Below are positions 19,652 to 27,802 of a stretch of DNA of 64,000 bases, piece after piece (the stretch's first letter is position 1; every line of letters starts with the position of its first letter). The DNA is from JAAEPI01 sp965212145. GTDB taxonomy: Bacteria > Bacteroidota > Bacteroidia > Cytophagales > Cyclobacteriaceae. The stretch spans positions 62,001-126,000 of the forward strand of contig CBDBUY010000009.1 in the NCBI GenBank assembly GCA_965212145.1. Direction: 5' to 3'. Both the position numbers and the translations under genes were made by a program. The notes under the pieces were generated by a model. That model did no database searches. It was not told the DNA's origin and worked only from the letters and a program-made list of their open reading frames with translations.

Positions 19652-21292
19652 ATGAATAAGAATAGAATATATAAAGTAGCTGCTACGTTGCTCATAGCTT
19701 TATGCGTAACGGCTTGCGACATGTTTGAGTTGGATATTAATGAAGATCCAAACAATCCACAGACTGCAGCTTCAGATTTGATTTTAGCTACTTCCATTAC
19801 TGATGGTATGGCTGTCTTTGCGGATGGTCTAAACAATGCCTGTCATGGATGGATGAGAATTACGGATAGCTTTGATAGCTATAATATGTCGGCCAATACC
19901 TGGAATGGTACGTGGAATTTCTTGTATGCCGGTCCTCTTAAGGATTTAAGGGACTTAAAGAATTCAACCGAAGGAATTAGCCCACATTATTATGGTATTG
20001 CCCAAATTTTGGAGGCCTATTATTTCAGCATTATGGTTGATATGTGGGGTGATGTTCCTTTTGCGGAAGCATTCCAGGGAAATGCCGCCCAGCAGATTAA
20101 GCAGCCTGAATTCACAGATGCTGAAGCTATCTACGATGCGTTGATTGCTCAAATTGATTTAGGAATTGCCGCTTTGGGTGAGCCTTCTCCGGTTGCCGTA
20201 GGAGGGGATCCAATCTATGGAGGTGATGACGAGAAGTGGACCACTTTTGGAAACACCTTGAAGTTGAAATTGCTAATGAATTTGGTGAATGCGGATGCTT
20301 CGGTTTTGAGTCAAATCAATACGCTCATTGATGACGATGATTTGATTGATGAGACCGATGAGTATTTTGTTTTCCAATTCAACACACTTATTGCACCTGA
20401 TGATAGACATCCTTGGTATGTCGATGCATACGGTGGAGATGACAATGCGTTCAACTACATTGGTCACCAATTTATGGTGGAGATGCTTAGAGATTTAGAT
20501 CCCAGAATCAGTTATTACCTGAAGCGACAAACTGACGGTATACTTAATCCTGAAGATCCAACAGATAAGCAAACCATTCCATGTTCCCAGAGAACCGATT
20601 GTACCTACGGATACCTTGTGTTAAATCCTAATATCAGTACTCTTCTGAATGGCAATGTGCCTCCAAATGACGTGCTTGCTGGATATTTTGGACGTGATCA
20701 TGGTGACCCTTCTGGTATTCCATTGGATGGTGCGTTGAGAACCGCTTTGGGTGTTTACCCGGTAGGTGGTTTGTATGACGATGACGTGGAAAAAGCCAGT
20801 GGTAACAAAGGCAGTGGTGCTGGAGTATTTCCCGCTATGACCGGATGGATGACTAAGTTCTTAATTGCTGAGGCAGTTTTAGCACATGGTGCTACAAGTG
20901 CAGATACTCCACGTGAACTTATGGAAGACGCAATCCGTGAGCAGATGGGCTATGTAGAATCACTTAGTCTTACTCTTGACGAGGATACAGAGGAAATGGA
21001 TGAAGACGATGTGGATGATTACGTGACTTTGGCCTTGAGTAACTATGATGGAGCTTCAAATCCGCTTAATGTGGTCTTGAAGCAAGCATGGTTTGCCAAT
21101 TTCGGAAATGGTTTCGAGATCTACAACGCATATAGAAGAACAGGTTATCCGAATGATCTTCAAGGTGCACTGCAACCTGTTAGAGGTTTTCCTTTAAGAG
21201 TGCCGTATACCTTAGATGAAACTAACTTGAATTCGAGTAATGTTCCCACTGTTGTCTATGATGTAGACAAGTTGTTCTGGGATATGGATTAA
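19652..21292 (+). CDS. SusD/RagB-family nutrient-binding lipoprotein (SusD-like_2 type)
   Basis: A 546-residue lipoprotein with signal peptide and lipobox (LCVTAC), then DINEDPNNPQ, a common start of the SusD-like_2 branch. Other branch features are the segment ILEAYYFSIMVDMWGDVPFAEAFQG near residue 115 and an aromatic-rich C-terminal half. It caps the second SusC. The branch differs from the SusD at 7983, supporting different substrates for the two loci. An acidic run (DEDTEEMDEDDVDD) lies near residue 450. Confidence 0.93.
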   Translation: MNKNRIYKVAATLLIALCVTACDMFELDINEDPNNPQTAASDLILATSITDGMAVFADGLNNACHGWMRITDSFDSYNMSANTWNGTWNFLYAGPLKDLRDLKNSTEGISPHYYGIAQILEAYYFSIMVDMWGDVPFAEAFQGNAAQQIKQPEFTDAEAIYDALIAQIDLGIAALGEPSPVAVGGDPIYGGDDEKWTTFGNTLKLKLLMNLVNADASVLSQINTLIDDDDLIDETDEYFVFQFNTLIAPDDRHPWYVDAYGGDDNAFNYIGHQFMVEMLRDLDPRISYYLKRQTDGILNPEDPTDKQTIPCSQRTDCTYGYLVLNPNISTLLNGNVPPNDVLAGYFGRDHGDPSGIPLDGALRTALGVYPVGGLYDDDVEKASGNKGSGAGVFPAMTGWMTKFLIAEAVLAHGATSADTPRELMEDAIREQMGYVESLSLTLDEDTEEMDEDDVDDYVTLALSNYDGASNPLNVVLKQAWFANFGNGFEIYNAYRRTGYPNDLQGALQPVRGFPLRVPYTLDETNLNSSNVPTVVYDVDKLFWDMD

Positions 21293-21310
21293 TTAATGAA
21301 TGAATAGATT

Positions 21311-22276
21311 ATGAAATATTTAAATAGATTAACAATACTCCTTTTCGTTAGTGCGATGTTTTTCGCCTGCGAAGATGAAGAATTGAAAAAGAAGAACTTC
21401 CCCGGTTGGGAAACAGCAGTAAATGGATTTGTGCAGCTCCAGGACGGATCTGCAGCAAATTTTTTACTCGCAGATATGGTAAATGGTTTGGACATGGATT
21501 TCCGATGGATATCCATCGATGGTACCAACACTGTTACGCAAATTGAATTTTACGTAACATTCGAGGAATCATATACCAACCCTGATGGTGATCCGGCTGT
21601 GGCAGATCATGGTACGGAGCTGTTTATGACTGTCACTTCGCCGATGGGAAATCGTGAGGATATGGGACTTTCTATCACCCAGGGTGATGTTTATTCACTA
21701 TTCGAGAATGCCACATTCGACTATGATGAAAACGGATCGGCTGAATCAGTATGGACCTATGCTCCGAAGAATAGGAATACAACGTCTTCACCATTTGTGG
21801 ATGGAGATAGTTTCACTATGACATGGATTCTTACGACTGAGGATGGTCGTGTTTTTGATTCATGGTCTCCGAGTACCTGTACTGAACTTCCAGGATCTAA
21901 CTGTCAAATTGCCTGGATTCTAGAATGTGGCCAAGAATTCAATGATCCTCGAGGAATCTATACGATGGATTTAGTGGATTCTTGGGGTGATGGCTGGAAT
22001 GGTGCATTTATTACGGTAGAGATTGATGGCGTGGGCACGGACTATACGATTGCTACTGGAGCGTCTGCATCTTATGATGTTTCTGTCCCAGCTGGTACCG
22101 CGGATTTATCTTTCTCTTTTACAGGGGGATCTTTTGATGGTGAAGTAGCCTATACGATTACATCAGAGCATGGCAATGTAATTGCTTCAGCAGATGTTGG
22201 TGACTCACCTCCGGATGGCCCTATAATATTGAATCTGTGTACTGAGAATGCTGCACCAGCATCCACCGTACCTTAA
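21311..22276 (+). CDS. Lipoprotein, third gene of second SusCD operon
   Basis: A 321-residue lipoprotein: signal peptide with lipobox (AMFFAC). The N-terminal two thirds is not recognised. Residues about 215-290 hold a beta-sandwich-like stretch with DSWGDGWNGAFITVEIDG, a motif seen in many secreted multi-domain proteins. A SusE/F-like surface-binding role is inferred from its place 18 bp after susD and before a strong terminator. Confidence 0.75.
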   Translation: MKYLNRLTILLFVSAMFFACEDEELKKKNFPGWETAVNGFVQLQDGSAANFLLADMVNGLDMDFRWISIDGTNTVTQIEFYVTFEESYTNPDGDPAVADHGTELFMTVTSPMGNREDMGLSITQGDVYSLFENATFDYDENGSAESVWTYAPKNRNTTSSPFVDGDSFTMTWILTTEDGRVFDSWSPSTCTELPGSNCQIAWILECGQEFNDPRGIYTMDLVDSWGDGWNGAFITVEIDGVGTDYTIATGASASYDVSVPAGTADLSFSFTGGSFDGEVAYTITSEHGNVIASADVGDSPPDGPIILNLCTENAAPASTVP

Positions 22277-22296
22277 AATAGTTAACAGATTTTGAT

Positions 22297-22328
22297 AAAA
22301 GCACGGCAGATTCTGTCGTGCTTTTTTT
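22297..22328 (+). terminator. Rho-independent terminator of second SusCD operon
   Basis: Stem GCACGGCAGA / TCTGTCGTGC (one G-T pair) with a short loop, followed by seven or more Ts. It overlaps the last codons of the convergent gene by two bases. Confidence 0.88.
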
Positions 22329-23553
22329 ATTCGTAATAGTACAAAATGAAGTTCATCATTTCATCCGTTGAGTTCCATCCATAGCCCACGTCAATAGGAG
22401 GACTATTGGGGTTGAGAGGGTTGAAATTAGTATTATCGTATTCTGCCGTTATTAAGATCACTGAGCCGCCTGGAATCTGGAGCGGTTTTTCTAATAAGTA
22501 GGTTGTTTGCCAATTGAAATCCCAGTCATCTATTTTGATAAGTGGTATGGCTTCCCCGTCCGGTTTGGCGGCCAAGGCTTTGAATGAGTACCCTAAATAG
22601 TGCATATGAGGTTGAATAGAGATCACATACATGTCTTTCTGCACCGTGTAACTCACATAGAATGTCTTTTTCTGTCCGGCGGGGATGATAAATGGCTGAT
22701 TAGAGATGTCATTTTCTCTGATCGCCAAAGTTTTTATTTGTTTGAGATTGGATTCATTGGTCAGGTGAAGTTTGACCATGGATTTGTCTTCTTTTTTAAT
22801 AGACGAAGGTGCATAATGAACATTCAAAATCAAATCAGTGCCGGCCGGAAGCTTTTTCCCGGTTCCATGTGGGTATTCAATCGGCAGATTACCCGGAACC
22901 CAGCCATAAAGGAATTCATCATAAAGAGGTATTTCCTGAAATTCCTTTACCCTGGGATCAAGCTCTGATAATCCATCAATTTCTGACATTGAGTTGGAGG
23001 TGTCGGTCATGATTCTGCTATGATGCACCAGTTGATTATTACCTGGCACAAATTCTATCGATTTGATAAATGCATCTTTCTCGAGATTAGTGGGGATATG
23101 AAAAAACCTGAAATCCTCTATTCCTTCCTCACTTATTTCATAAGCTATTTTCATGCTCAGTTCCAGATCAGGGTCTTCATTGATTTCGTTGATTGGGGGA
23201 ATCGGCGGTGCTTTAACTCTTTTTCCCTTCTTCATTCCTTCAGATACCCATTTTCTGATAGCTCCAATTTCAGCTTCAGATAGGATTCGTTCATTCGCGA
23301 AAGTACTGAAGGAAGGATCTGCCTTCCAAGGTGGCATGTATCGGGATTCGACTACCTCAGCTACAAACTTGCCTTTTCGTTGAACGGACTTGTAGTCAAT
23401 GAGCTCAAAGGGTCCATAGCTTCCCTCTTGGTGACACGATGAGCAGTTTTCTACAATAATTGGCTGTATGTCTCGGTAGAAGGTCAACTGCCCTTCTTGA
23501 GCATTTAAAGCTAACTGAAGAAATATCAGATAAGTAGGTAACAATCTGTTCAT
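22327..23553 (-). CDS. Cytochrome c fused to a PHM/DBH-like type-2 copper monooxygenase domain
   Basis: A 408-residue exported protein: signal peptide (1-18), then a one-haem cytochrome c domain (Cys37, Cys40, His41 in CSSCH; likely axial Met73 in RYMPPW). Residues about 125-408 read as the ascorbate-dependent copper type-2 monooxygenase fold of peptidylglycine and dopamine hydroxylases. All six expected copper ligands have counterparts: His177-His178 (VHHSR) and His246 (NVHYAPS) for one copper, His316/His318 (HMHYLG) and Met399 (DEMMNF) for the other. It probably oxidises an unknown periplasmic substrate, with the haem supplying or accepting electrons (inference). The thioredoxin-fold gene at 24333 is on the same strand. 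Confidence 0.85.
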   Translation of the reverse strand: MNRLLPTYLIFLQLALNAQEGQLTFYRDIQPIIVENCSSCHQEGSYGPFELIDYKSVQRKGKFVAEVVESRYMPPWKADPSFSTFANERILSEAEIGAIRKWVSEGMKKGKRVKAPPIPPINEINEDPDLELSMKIAYEISEEGIEDFRFFHIPTNLEKDAFIKSIEFVPGNNQLVHHSRIMTDTSNSMSEIDGLSELDPRVKEFQEIPLYDEFLYGWVPGNLPIEYPHGTGKKLPAGTDLILNVHYAPSSIKKEDKSMVKLHLTNESNLKQIKTLAIRENDISNQPFIIPAGQKKTFYVSYTVQKDMYVISIQPHMHYLGYSFKALAAKPDGEAIPLIKIDDWDFNWQTTYLLEKPLQIPGGSVILITAEYDNTNFNPLNPNSPPIDVGYGWNSTDEMMNFILYYYE

Positions 23554-23662
23554 TCAATTTGAGTATTGTTATTGTGAGCAAATATTGTCTATTTGTATTA
23601 GATAATGTCTGTTGACCTTACACAGAGTCAGCAAGTTGAATTTTAAATCATACCAAAAGAAG

Positions 23663-24328
23663 ATGCGAGTATTTAAATTTCTTTTTCTTGCGTTGATGCC
23701 GTTTTTAGCATTCTCACAAATCACATCTGACCAGGTGATATTAAACCTTGGCATAGACAGAGACAACATAGTTATGATGCGGATCAAACCGGATGATCCG
23801 ACAGTTGAGGGGAGTCCATGGCTTTTTGAGGATTGGAAGAAGTGTCAGATCGAAACCAAAAAAGCTAATGCATTAGATGGGGTTTTGACTAATTATCACA
23901 TCATTAATGATGAATTATACCTTAAGCTATCGTCAGGTTATGCATCGGTACAGAGCGATGAAATCTTGGAAATAAAGAGTGAAGATGGTGAGGTCTATTT
24001 TAGGAAAAAGATCGATCAAGGCACATTTCTTCGTGCCTTATATATAGGGAAAAATTATTCTTTGTTTGAGCATCTTGAAATTATCGAGAAGAAACCAGAC
24101 TACAACGTGGCATTGGATGTTGGAAGTCGGAATCTAAGATTACTAAGAAAAAAACGATACTTCGTAGAAGGTGAGGAAATTCTCGAGGTAACAAAGAAAA
24201 AAAACAGAAAAAAACTGTTTGAAGAGAATTTAAGGGACATTGACACATTTGTCCGTGAGAACAATTTGAGTTGGCAAAATCCAAATTCTCTCGTCAGGAT
24301 AATTGAGATGGCTGACACTGGTCTGTAG
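23663..24328 (+). CDS. Small secreted protein, paralogue of the gene at 15335
   Basis: A 221-residue protein of unknown function. The ATG at 23663 is chosen because it starts a good signal peptide (FLFLALMPFLAFSQ); upstream GTG/TTG starts would give an implausible leader. It shares VEGSPWL, an LYIGKNYSLFEH segment, a lysine-rich helix and a RENN motif with the protein at 15335. It sits on the opposite strand between the copper-monooxygenase and thioredoxin-like genes, so it looks inserted between two functionally linked genes. Confidence 0.7.
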   Translation: MRVFKFLFLALMPFLAFSQITSDQVILNLGIDRDNIVMMRIKPDDPTVEGSPWLFEDWKKCQIETKKANALDGVLTNYHIINDELYLKLSSGYASVQSDEILEIKSEDGEVYFRKKIDQGTFLRALYIGKNYSLFEHLEIIEKKPDYNVALDVGSRNLRLLRKKRYFVEGEEILEVTKKKNRKKLFEENLRDIDTFVRENNLSWQNPNSLVRIIEMADTGL

Positions 24329-24332
24329 TCAT

Positions 24333-24839
24333 TCAGTGGGCTATCGGACAGCCCACAGCTTTCGTTCTTTTTATTCGGGGGTCTTCTTTTGACAACCACG
24401 CTTCAATTGCATCTAGAAGGTAATGTTCATTCGGCTTTAAACGATTTACCCCGAGTTCCACGTACCAATTATCAATTGCTCCCTGATAAATAACCTTCTC
24501 ATTGTCAAGAAGAATTACTTCAGGAGTGACGTTGACTTTTAGTTTCCTGCTTAGAGAATTATCTTGGTCTTTTGAGATGTCGAATGTCAAATTATGTTCT
24601 CTTATAAATTCCTTTATTTCCTTTTTCGAGTATTGTTGTGGAGAGTAGAATTCGAAATGAAGCCTTTTTGAGTACTTTATCACTAAAGACTTAATTGTTG
24701 GAAGATATCTCTGTGAGATTGGACAATCTGGGGCAACAAATAGTATTACTCGTTTTTTATTCTGGTCAGAATACGCTTCAGCAAGGGTTTCAGATCCACA
24801 AGTTGCCATGAAGATGATTATTGTTAAAATAATTTTCAT
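24333..24839 (-). CDS. Thioredoxin-fold (redoxin-type) lipoprotein
   Basis: A 168-residue protein when started at the ATG at 24839, which gives a signal peptide and lipobox (FMATC). A longer version from 24902 would overlap the promoter of the next gene. The core is a thioredoxin fold with VAPDCPISQRYLPTI (a single cysteine in the DCPIS position, not CxxC), a NVTPEVILLDN segment with the cis-proline region, QGAIDNWYVELG, and a conserved-looking C-terminal TKAVGCPI. Redoxin proteins with this pattern occur fused or adjacent to cytochrome c/copper monooxygenase proteins in several phyla (recalled family knowledge), matching the gene at 22327. It may deliver reductant or copper to that protein (inference). 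Confidence 0.75.
   Translation of the reverse strand: MKIILTIIIFMATCGSETLAEAYSDQNKKRVILFVAPDCPISQRYLPTIKSLVIKYSKRLHFEFYSPQQYSKKEIKEFIREHNLTFDISKDQDNSLSRKLKVNVTPEVILLDNEKVIYQGAIDNWYVELGVNRLKPNEHYLLDAIEAWLSKEDPRIKRTKAVGCPIAH
24336..24356 (+). terminator. Possible terminator between convergent genes
   Basis: Perfect 7-bp stem GTGGGCT / AGCCCAC with a 7-base loop, 8 bp after the stop of the + strand gene and followed by a T-rich stretch. It overlaps the 3' end of the minus-strand gene. Confidence 0.4.
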
Positions 24840-24870
24840 TTTTACGGAATCCATCATTGCCTTGAGCATA

Positions 24871-24897
24871 TTGCTTGCGGTGGAATTCTTATTTTTG
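24871..24897 (+). promoter_or_regulatory. Bacteroidota-type promoter of ugd
   Basis: TATTTTTG at 24890-24897 matches the -7 consensus TAnnTTTG exactly, with a TTG (24871-24873) about 16 bp upstream as the -33 element. The ATG of ugd is 20 bp downstream. Confidence 0.6.
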
Positions 24898-24916
24898 CCC
24901 ACTTAAATTCAAAGGT

Positions 24917-26224
24917 ATGAAAATCGCTGTAGTGGGAACGGGCTATGTAGGCCTGGTTACAGGAACTTGTTTTGCCGAAACAGGTAACCATGTTACATGC
25001 GTAGACATAGATGATAAAAAGGTTGAGAAGCTTCAAGGGGGTGAGGTTACCATTTATGAACCTGGTCTTGAAGCCCTTTTTGAGAGGAATATCAAACAAG
25101 GAAGGCTGACGTTCACTACATCATTGCAAGCGGGTATAAAGGATGCTAAAATCATTTTCCTAGCGTTACCTACACCTCCTGGAGAAGATGGATCGGCTGA
25201 TCTGCAATATGTCTTGGGAGTGGCCAAGCAACTTGGACCTATGCTTGAAGATTTTACAGTAATCGTTGATAAGAGTACCGTTCCTGTTGGAACTGCGGAA
25301 AAAGTGACCGCCGAGCTCAATCAAGGGGCAAAAGTAGATTTCGATGTGGTTTCAAATCCAGAATTCCTGAGAGAGGGTGTGGCCGTAGATGACTTTATGA
25401 GGCCAGACAGGGTGGTCATTGGAGCTTCGGACGATCGATCAGTGGATTTAATGAAGAAGCTATATGCACCGTTCGTAAGACAAGGAAATCCAATCCTTTT
25501 CATGGATGTGCGTTCGGCTGAGCTGACCAAATATGCTGCGAACTCTTTCCTTGCTACCAAGATCACATTTATGAATGAAATCGCAAACCTCTGCGAGCTA
25601 ATGGGTGCTGATGTGGACAGTGTAAGAAAAGGGATTGGAACGGATGACCGCATTGGAAAGCGATTCTTGTTCGCAGGAATTGGCTATGGAGGCAGCTGCT
25701 TCCCAAAGGACGTTCAAGCTTTGGCAAAGTCTTCAACCGAGGTTGACTATGATTTTGAGATTTTGAATTCGGTCATGTCTGTGAATTCCCGTCAAAAGCA
25801 AAAACTTCTTGAGCCTTTAAAATCTAATCTTGGAAATTTGAGTGGAAAGACAATTGCTATCTGGGGGCTTGCATTTAAACCGTATACAGACGACATCCGA
25901 GAAGCTCCGGCTTTAGAGAATATCACGAGTCTATTGAGCATGGGAGCTCAGGTGAGAGCATATGACCCAGAAGCCATGGAGAATGTTCGAGGTGTTTTTG
26001 GAGACAAAGTATACTTTGCAGAGGACGAATATGATGCTTTGGAAGATGCGGATGCCCTTATGATCATGACCGAATGGCCAGTGTTTAGAACACCGGAGTT
26101 CGACCGAGTGTCAAAACTGCTCAAGAATAAGTTGATTCTGGATGGAAGAAATCTATACGATCTGGATCAAATGGACGAACTGGGCTTCACCTATTACAGC
26201 ATTGGTCGCCGGACGGTGAAATGA
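24917..26224 (+). CDS. ugd: UDP-glucose 6-dehydrogenase
   Basis: Oxidises UDP-glucose to UDP-glucuronate with two NAD+, for exopolysaccharide or LPS precursors. The 435-residue protein starts MKIAVVGTGYVGLVTGTCFA (NAD-binding Rossmann). The catalytic cysteine is in GYGGSCFPKDV near residue 260, and the C-terminal domain has WGLAFKPYTDDIREAPA. The start at 24917 is chosen because family members begin directly at the Rossmann strand. It overlaps the next gene by 4 bp (ATGA at 26221). Confidence 0.96.
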   Translation: MKIAVVGTGYVGLVTGTCFAETGNHVTCVDIDDKKVEKLQGGEVTIYEPGLEALFERNIKQGRLTFTTSLQAGIKDAKIIFLALPTPPGEDGSADLQYVLGVAKQLGPMLEDFTVIVDKSTVPVGTAEKVTAELNQGAKVDFDVVSNPEFLREGVAVDDFMRPDRVVIGASDDRSVDLMKKLYAPFVRQGNPILFMDVRSAELTKYAANSFLATKITFMNEIANLCELMGADVDSVRKGIGTDDRIGKRFLFAGIGYGGSCFPKDVQALAKSSTEVDYDFEILNSVMSVNSRQKQKLLEPLKSNLGNLSGKTIAIWGLAFKPYTDDIREAPALENITSLLSMGAQVRAYDPEAMENVRGVFGDKVYFAEDEYDALEDADALMIMTEWPVFRTPEFDRVSKLLKNKLILDGRNLYDLDQMDELGFTYYSIGRRTVK

Positions 26225-26673
26225 AACTGAAAGTCCCACCCGTTGGTCAGTTTGTGCTGACTATTTTTCTTTGTTACGGTATTTCCAAATACCTGCCTGA
26301 ACTGAACTTTCAGTTTTCAGGTCAAAGGGTGATTTATCTCCTGCTGGCCGGTGTTTGTTTTATTATGCTGGCTTTGGCGCTGATTGAATTCCAAAGGGCA
26401 AGGACTACTGTAGACCCCTTACATCCCGACAAGGCGTCAAGTCTTGTCACCTCAGGAATTTTCAGGTTTTCCAGAAATCCAATGTATTTGGGGATGCTGC
26501 TCTTACTCATGGCCTTTGTGCTAAAAACGGGCAATCCAATTAATTTTATTCCTGTCATGGCTTTCGTTTGGTCTATGACGGAGTTTCAGATCAAGCCGGA
26601 GGAGCAAGCGCTGAAAGAAATATTTGGGGAGGAATATCAATCATATTTGTCTAAAACCAGACGCTGGATTTGA
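26221..26673 (+). CDS. ICMT/PEMT-like membrane methyltransferase
   Basis: A 150-residue integral membrane protein with about four hydrophobic segments. The C-terminal half has the isoprenylcysteine carboxyl methyltransferase-family signature: SGIFRFSRNPMYLGMLLLLM (near 77-96) and EEQALKEIFGEEYQSYLSKTRRW at the end, which form the SAM-binding region. The substrate in bacteria is unknown. It is translationally coupled to ugd through ATGA. Confidence 0.85.
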   Translation: MKLKVPPVGQFVLTIFLCYGISKYLPELNFQFSGQRVIYLLLAGVCFIMLALALIEFQRARTTVDPLHPDKASSLVTSGIFRFSRNPMYLGMLLLLMAFVLKTGNPINFIPVMAFVWSMTEFQIKPEEQALKEIFGEEYQSYLSKTRRWI

Positions 26674-26716
26674 TCTCTGGAAGGAACTTTACCAACTACG
26701 GGCTTGTAAGTATATC

Positions 26717-27640
26717 ATGAAAGCTCTTACTCTGATATCATTATCATTTACCGCCCTTTTGGTTTCCTGTGTCAATTTTGAGGAAACGAAAGAATCAAAA
26801 GACACGGCTATTCAAATCCCTAAGATTCAAACTCCCGAGAATTTTGATGCTTACTGGCAAAGCAACGGTGCGGAGATTTCCAGTTATAAGCTAGAGCAGG
26901 CTCGGTATGGAGAAGTTCATTCTGGAACTGCCGTCTTAGTCTATGTGACCGAGCCTTTTTCCAGTAGTAAACAAGTCAAACTAGATAATTATAAGAACGC
27001 AGGCGATGATCGGGTCAATGTGCTGAAGTTGAATATGACCAAAAAGTTCATCACAGGGATTTATCCTTACTCCATGATGCTCTCTACCTTTTCTCCTCTG
27101 GATGGCAGTCCCATGATTAAGTCGACTACTTCTTCTCAGGAATGGTGTGGACATACCTGGCTGCAGCTAAATCGGCAAGATTCAGGATACCGATATTCTG
27201 GGTTTTCATATTTCGAATCTGAAGGCGATCAAAATGGGGAACTGCCTAATGGGCTATCCGAGGATCAATTATGGACACAAATTCGGGTAGATCCGAATAA
27301 TCTACCAACCGGTGAGTTGGAATTGTTACCTGCAACATTTTTCTTAAGATTGAAGCATGAGCCTTTGAAGTCAAGGAATTGTACCGCAACGCTTTCAGAG
27401 AATGAAGGTGTCATGACCTATGACCTAAATTATGACGATCGTTCACTGTCCATCCGATTTGAAAAGAACCTGCCGTACAGGATTTTGGGATGGGAGGAAA
27501 CCTATCCAAGTGGCTTTGGTAATCCAGAGTCTCTCACCACAACCGCCACACTCATCAATTCTATACGAAGTAGGTACTGGGGAAAGAATAGCAACGCTGA
27601 TCGTAAGCTCCGGGAACAACTGGGACTTTCAATGGAGTAA
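26717..27640 (+). CDS. Lipoprotein of unknown function (often mislabelled as Maf-like)
   Basis: A 307-residue lipoprotein starting at the ATG at 26717 (MKALTLISLSFTALLVSC, lipobox LVSC). Conserved-looking stretches are NGAEISSYKLEQARYGEVHSG, VYVTEPFSSSKQVKLD, NVLKLNMTKKFITGIYPYS and QEWCGHTW. I recall this family in Bacteroidota being annotated as septum formation inhibitor Maf, which its sequence does not support: there is no nucleotide pyrophosphatase motif and it is a secreted lipoprotein. A 162-bp gap to amt follows. Confidence 0.75.
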   Translation: MKALTLISLSFTALLVSCVNFEETKESKDTAIQIPKIQTPENFDAYWQSNGAEISSYKLEQARYGEVHSGTAVLVYVTEPFSSSKQVKLDNYKNAGDDRVNVLKLNMTKKFITGIYPYSMMLSTFSPLDGSPMIKSTTSSQEWCGHTWLQLNRQDSGYRYSGFSYFESEGDQNGELPNGLSEDQLWTQIRVDPNNLPTGELELLPATFFLRLKHEPLKSRNCTATLSENEGVMTYDLNYDDRSLSIRFEKNLPYRILGWEETYPSGFGNPESLTTTATLINSIRSRYWGKNSNADRKLREQLGLSME

Positions 27641-27802
27641 TTTCCTCAAAGCAATCTACCAGGACTTGTTCTAGGTAGGGTGAATTGATAATCAGTCAAT
27701 AATATATTTTCTCGTTGCGAAATCACTAAGATTTCATCAATTGTGTGATATTTTGATATGTATGGGTTATTATTTTAACCTAACTCGGATAATTTCGCCG
27801 CT

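Noticed and set aside
24840..24902. Longer start for the thioredoxin-fold gene
   Set aside because: It would place the signal peptide 21 residues inside the protein and run through the divergent ugd promoter.
26624..26716. Extended N-terminus for the lipoprotein at 26717
   Set aside because: The extra 31 codons overlap the ICMT-like gene and would bury the signal peptide; the lipobox supports the ATG at 26717.
26717..27640. Septum formation inhibitor Maf
   Set aside because: The protein is a secreted lipoprotein without Maf nucleotide-pyrophosphatase motifs; that name for this family appears to be an annotation error.
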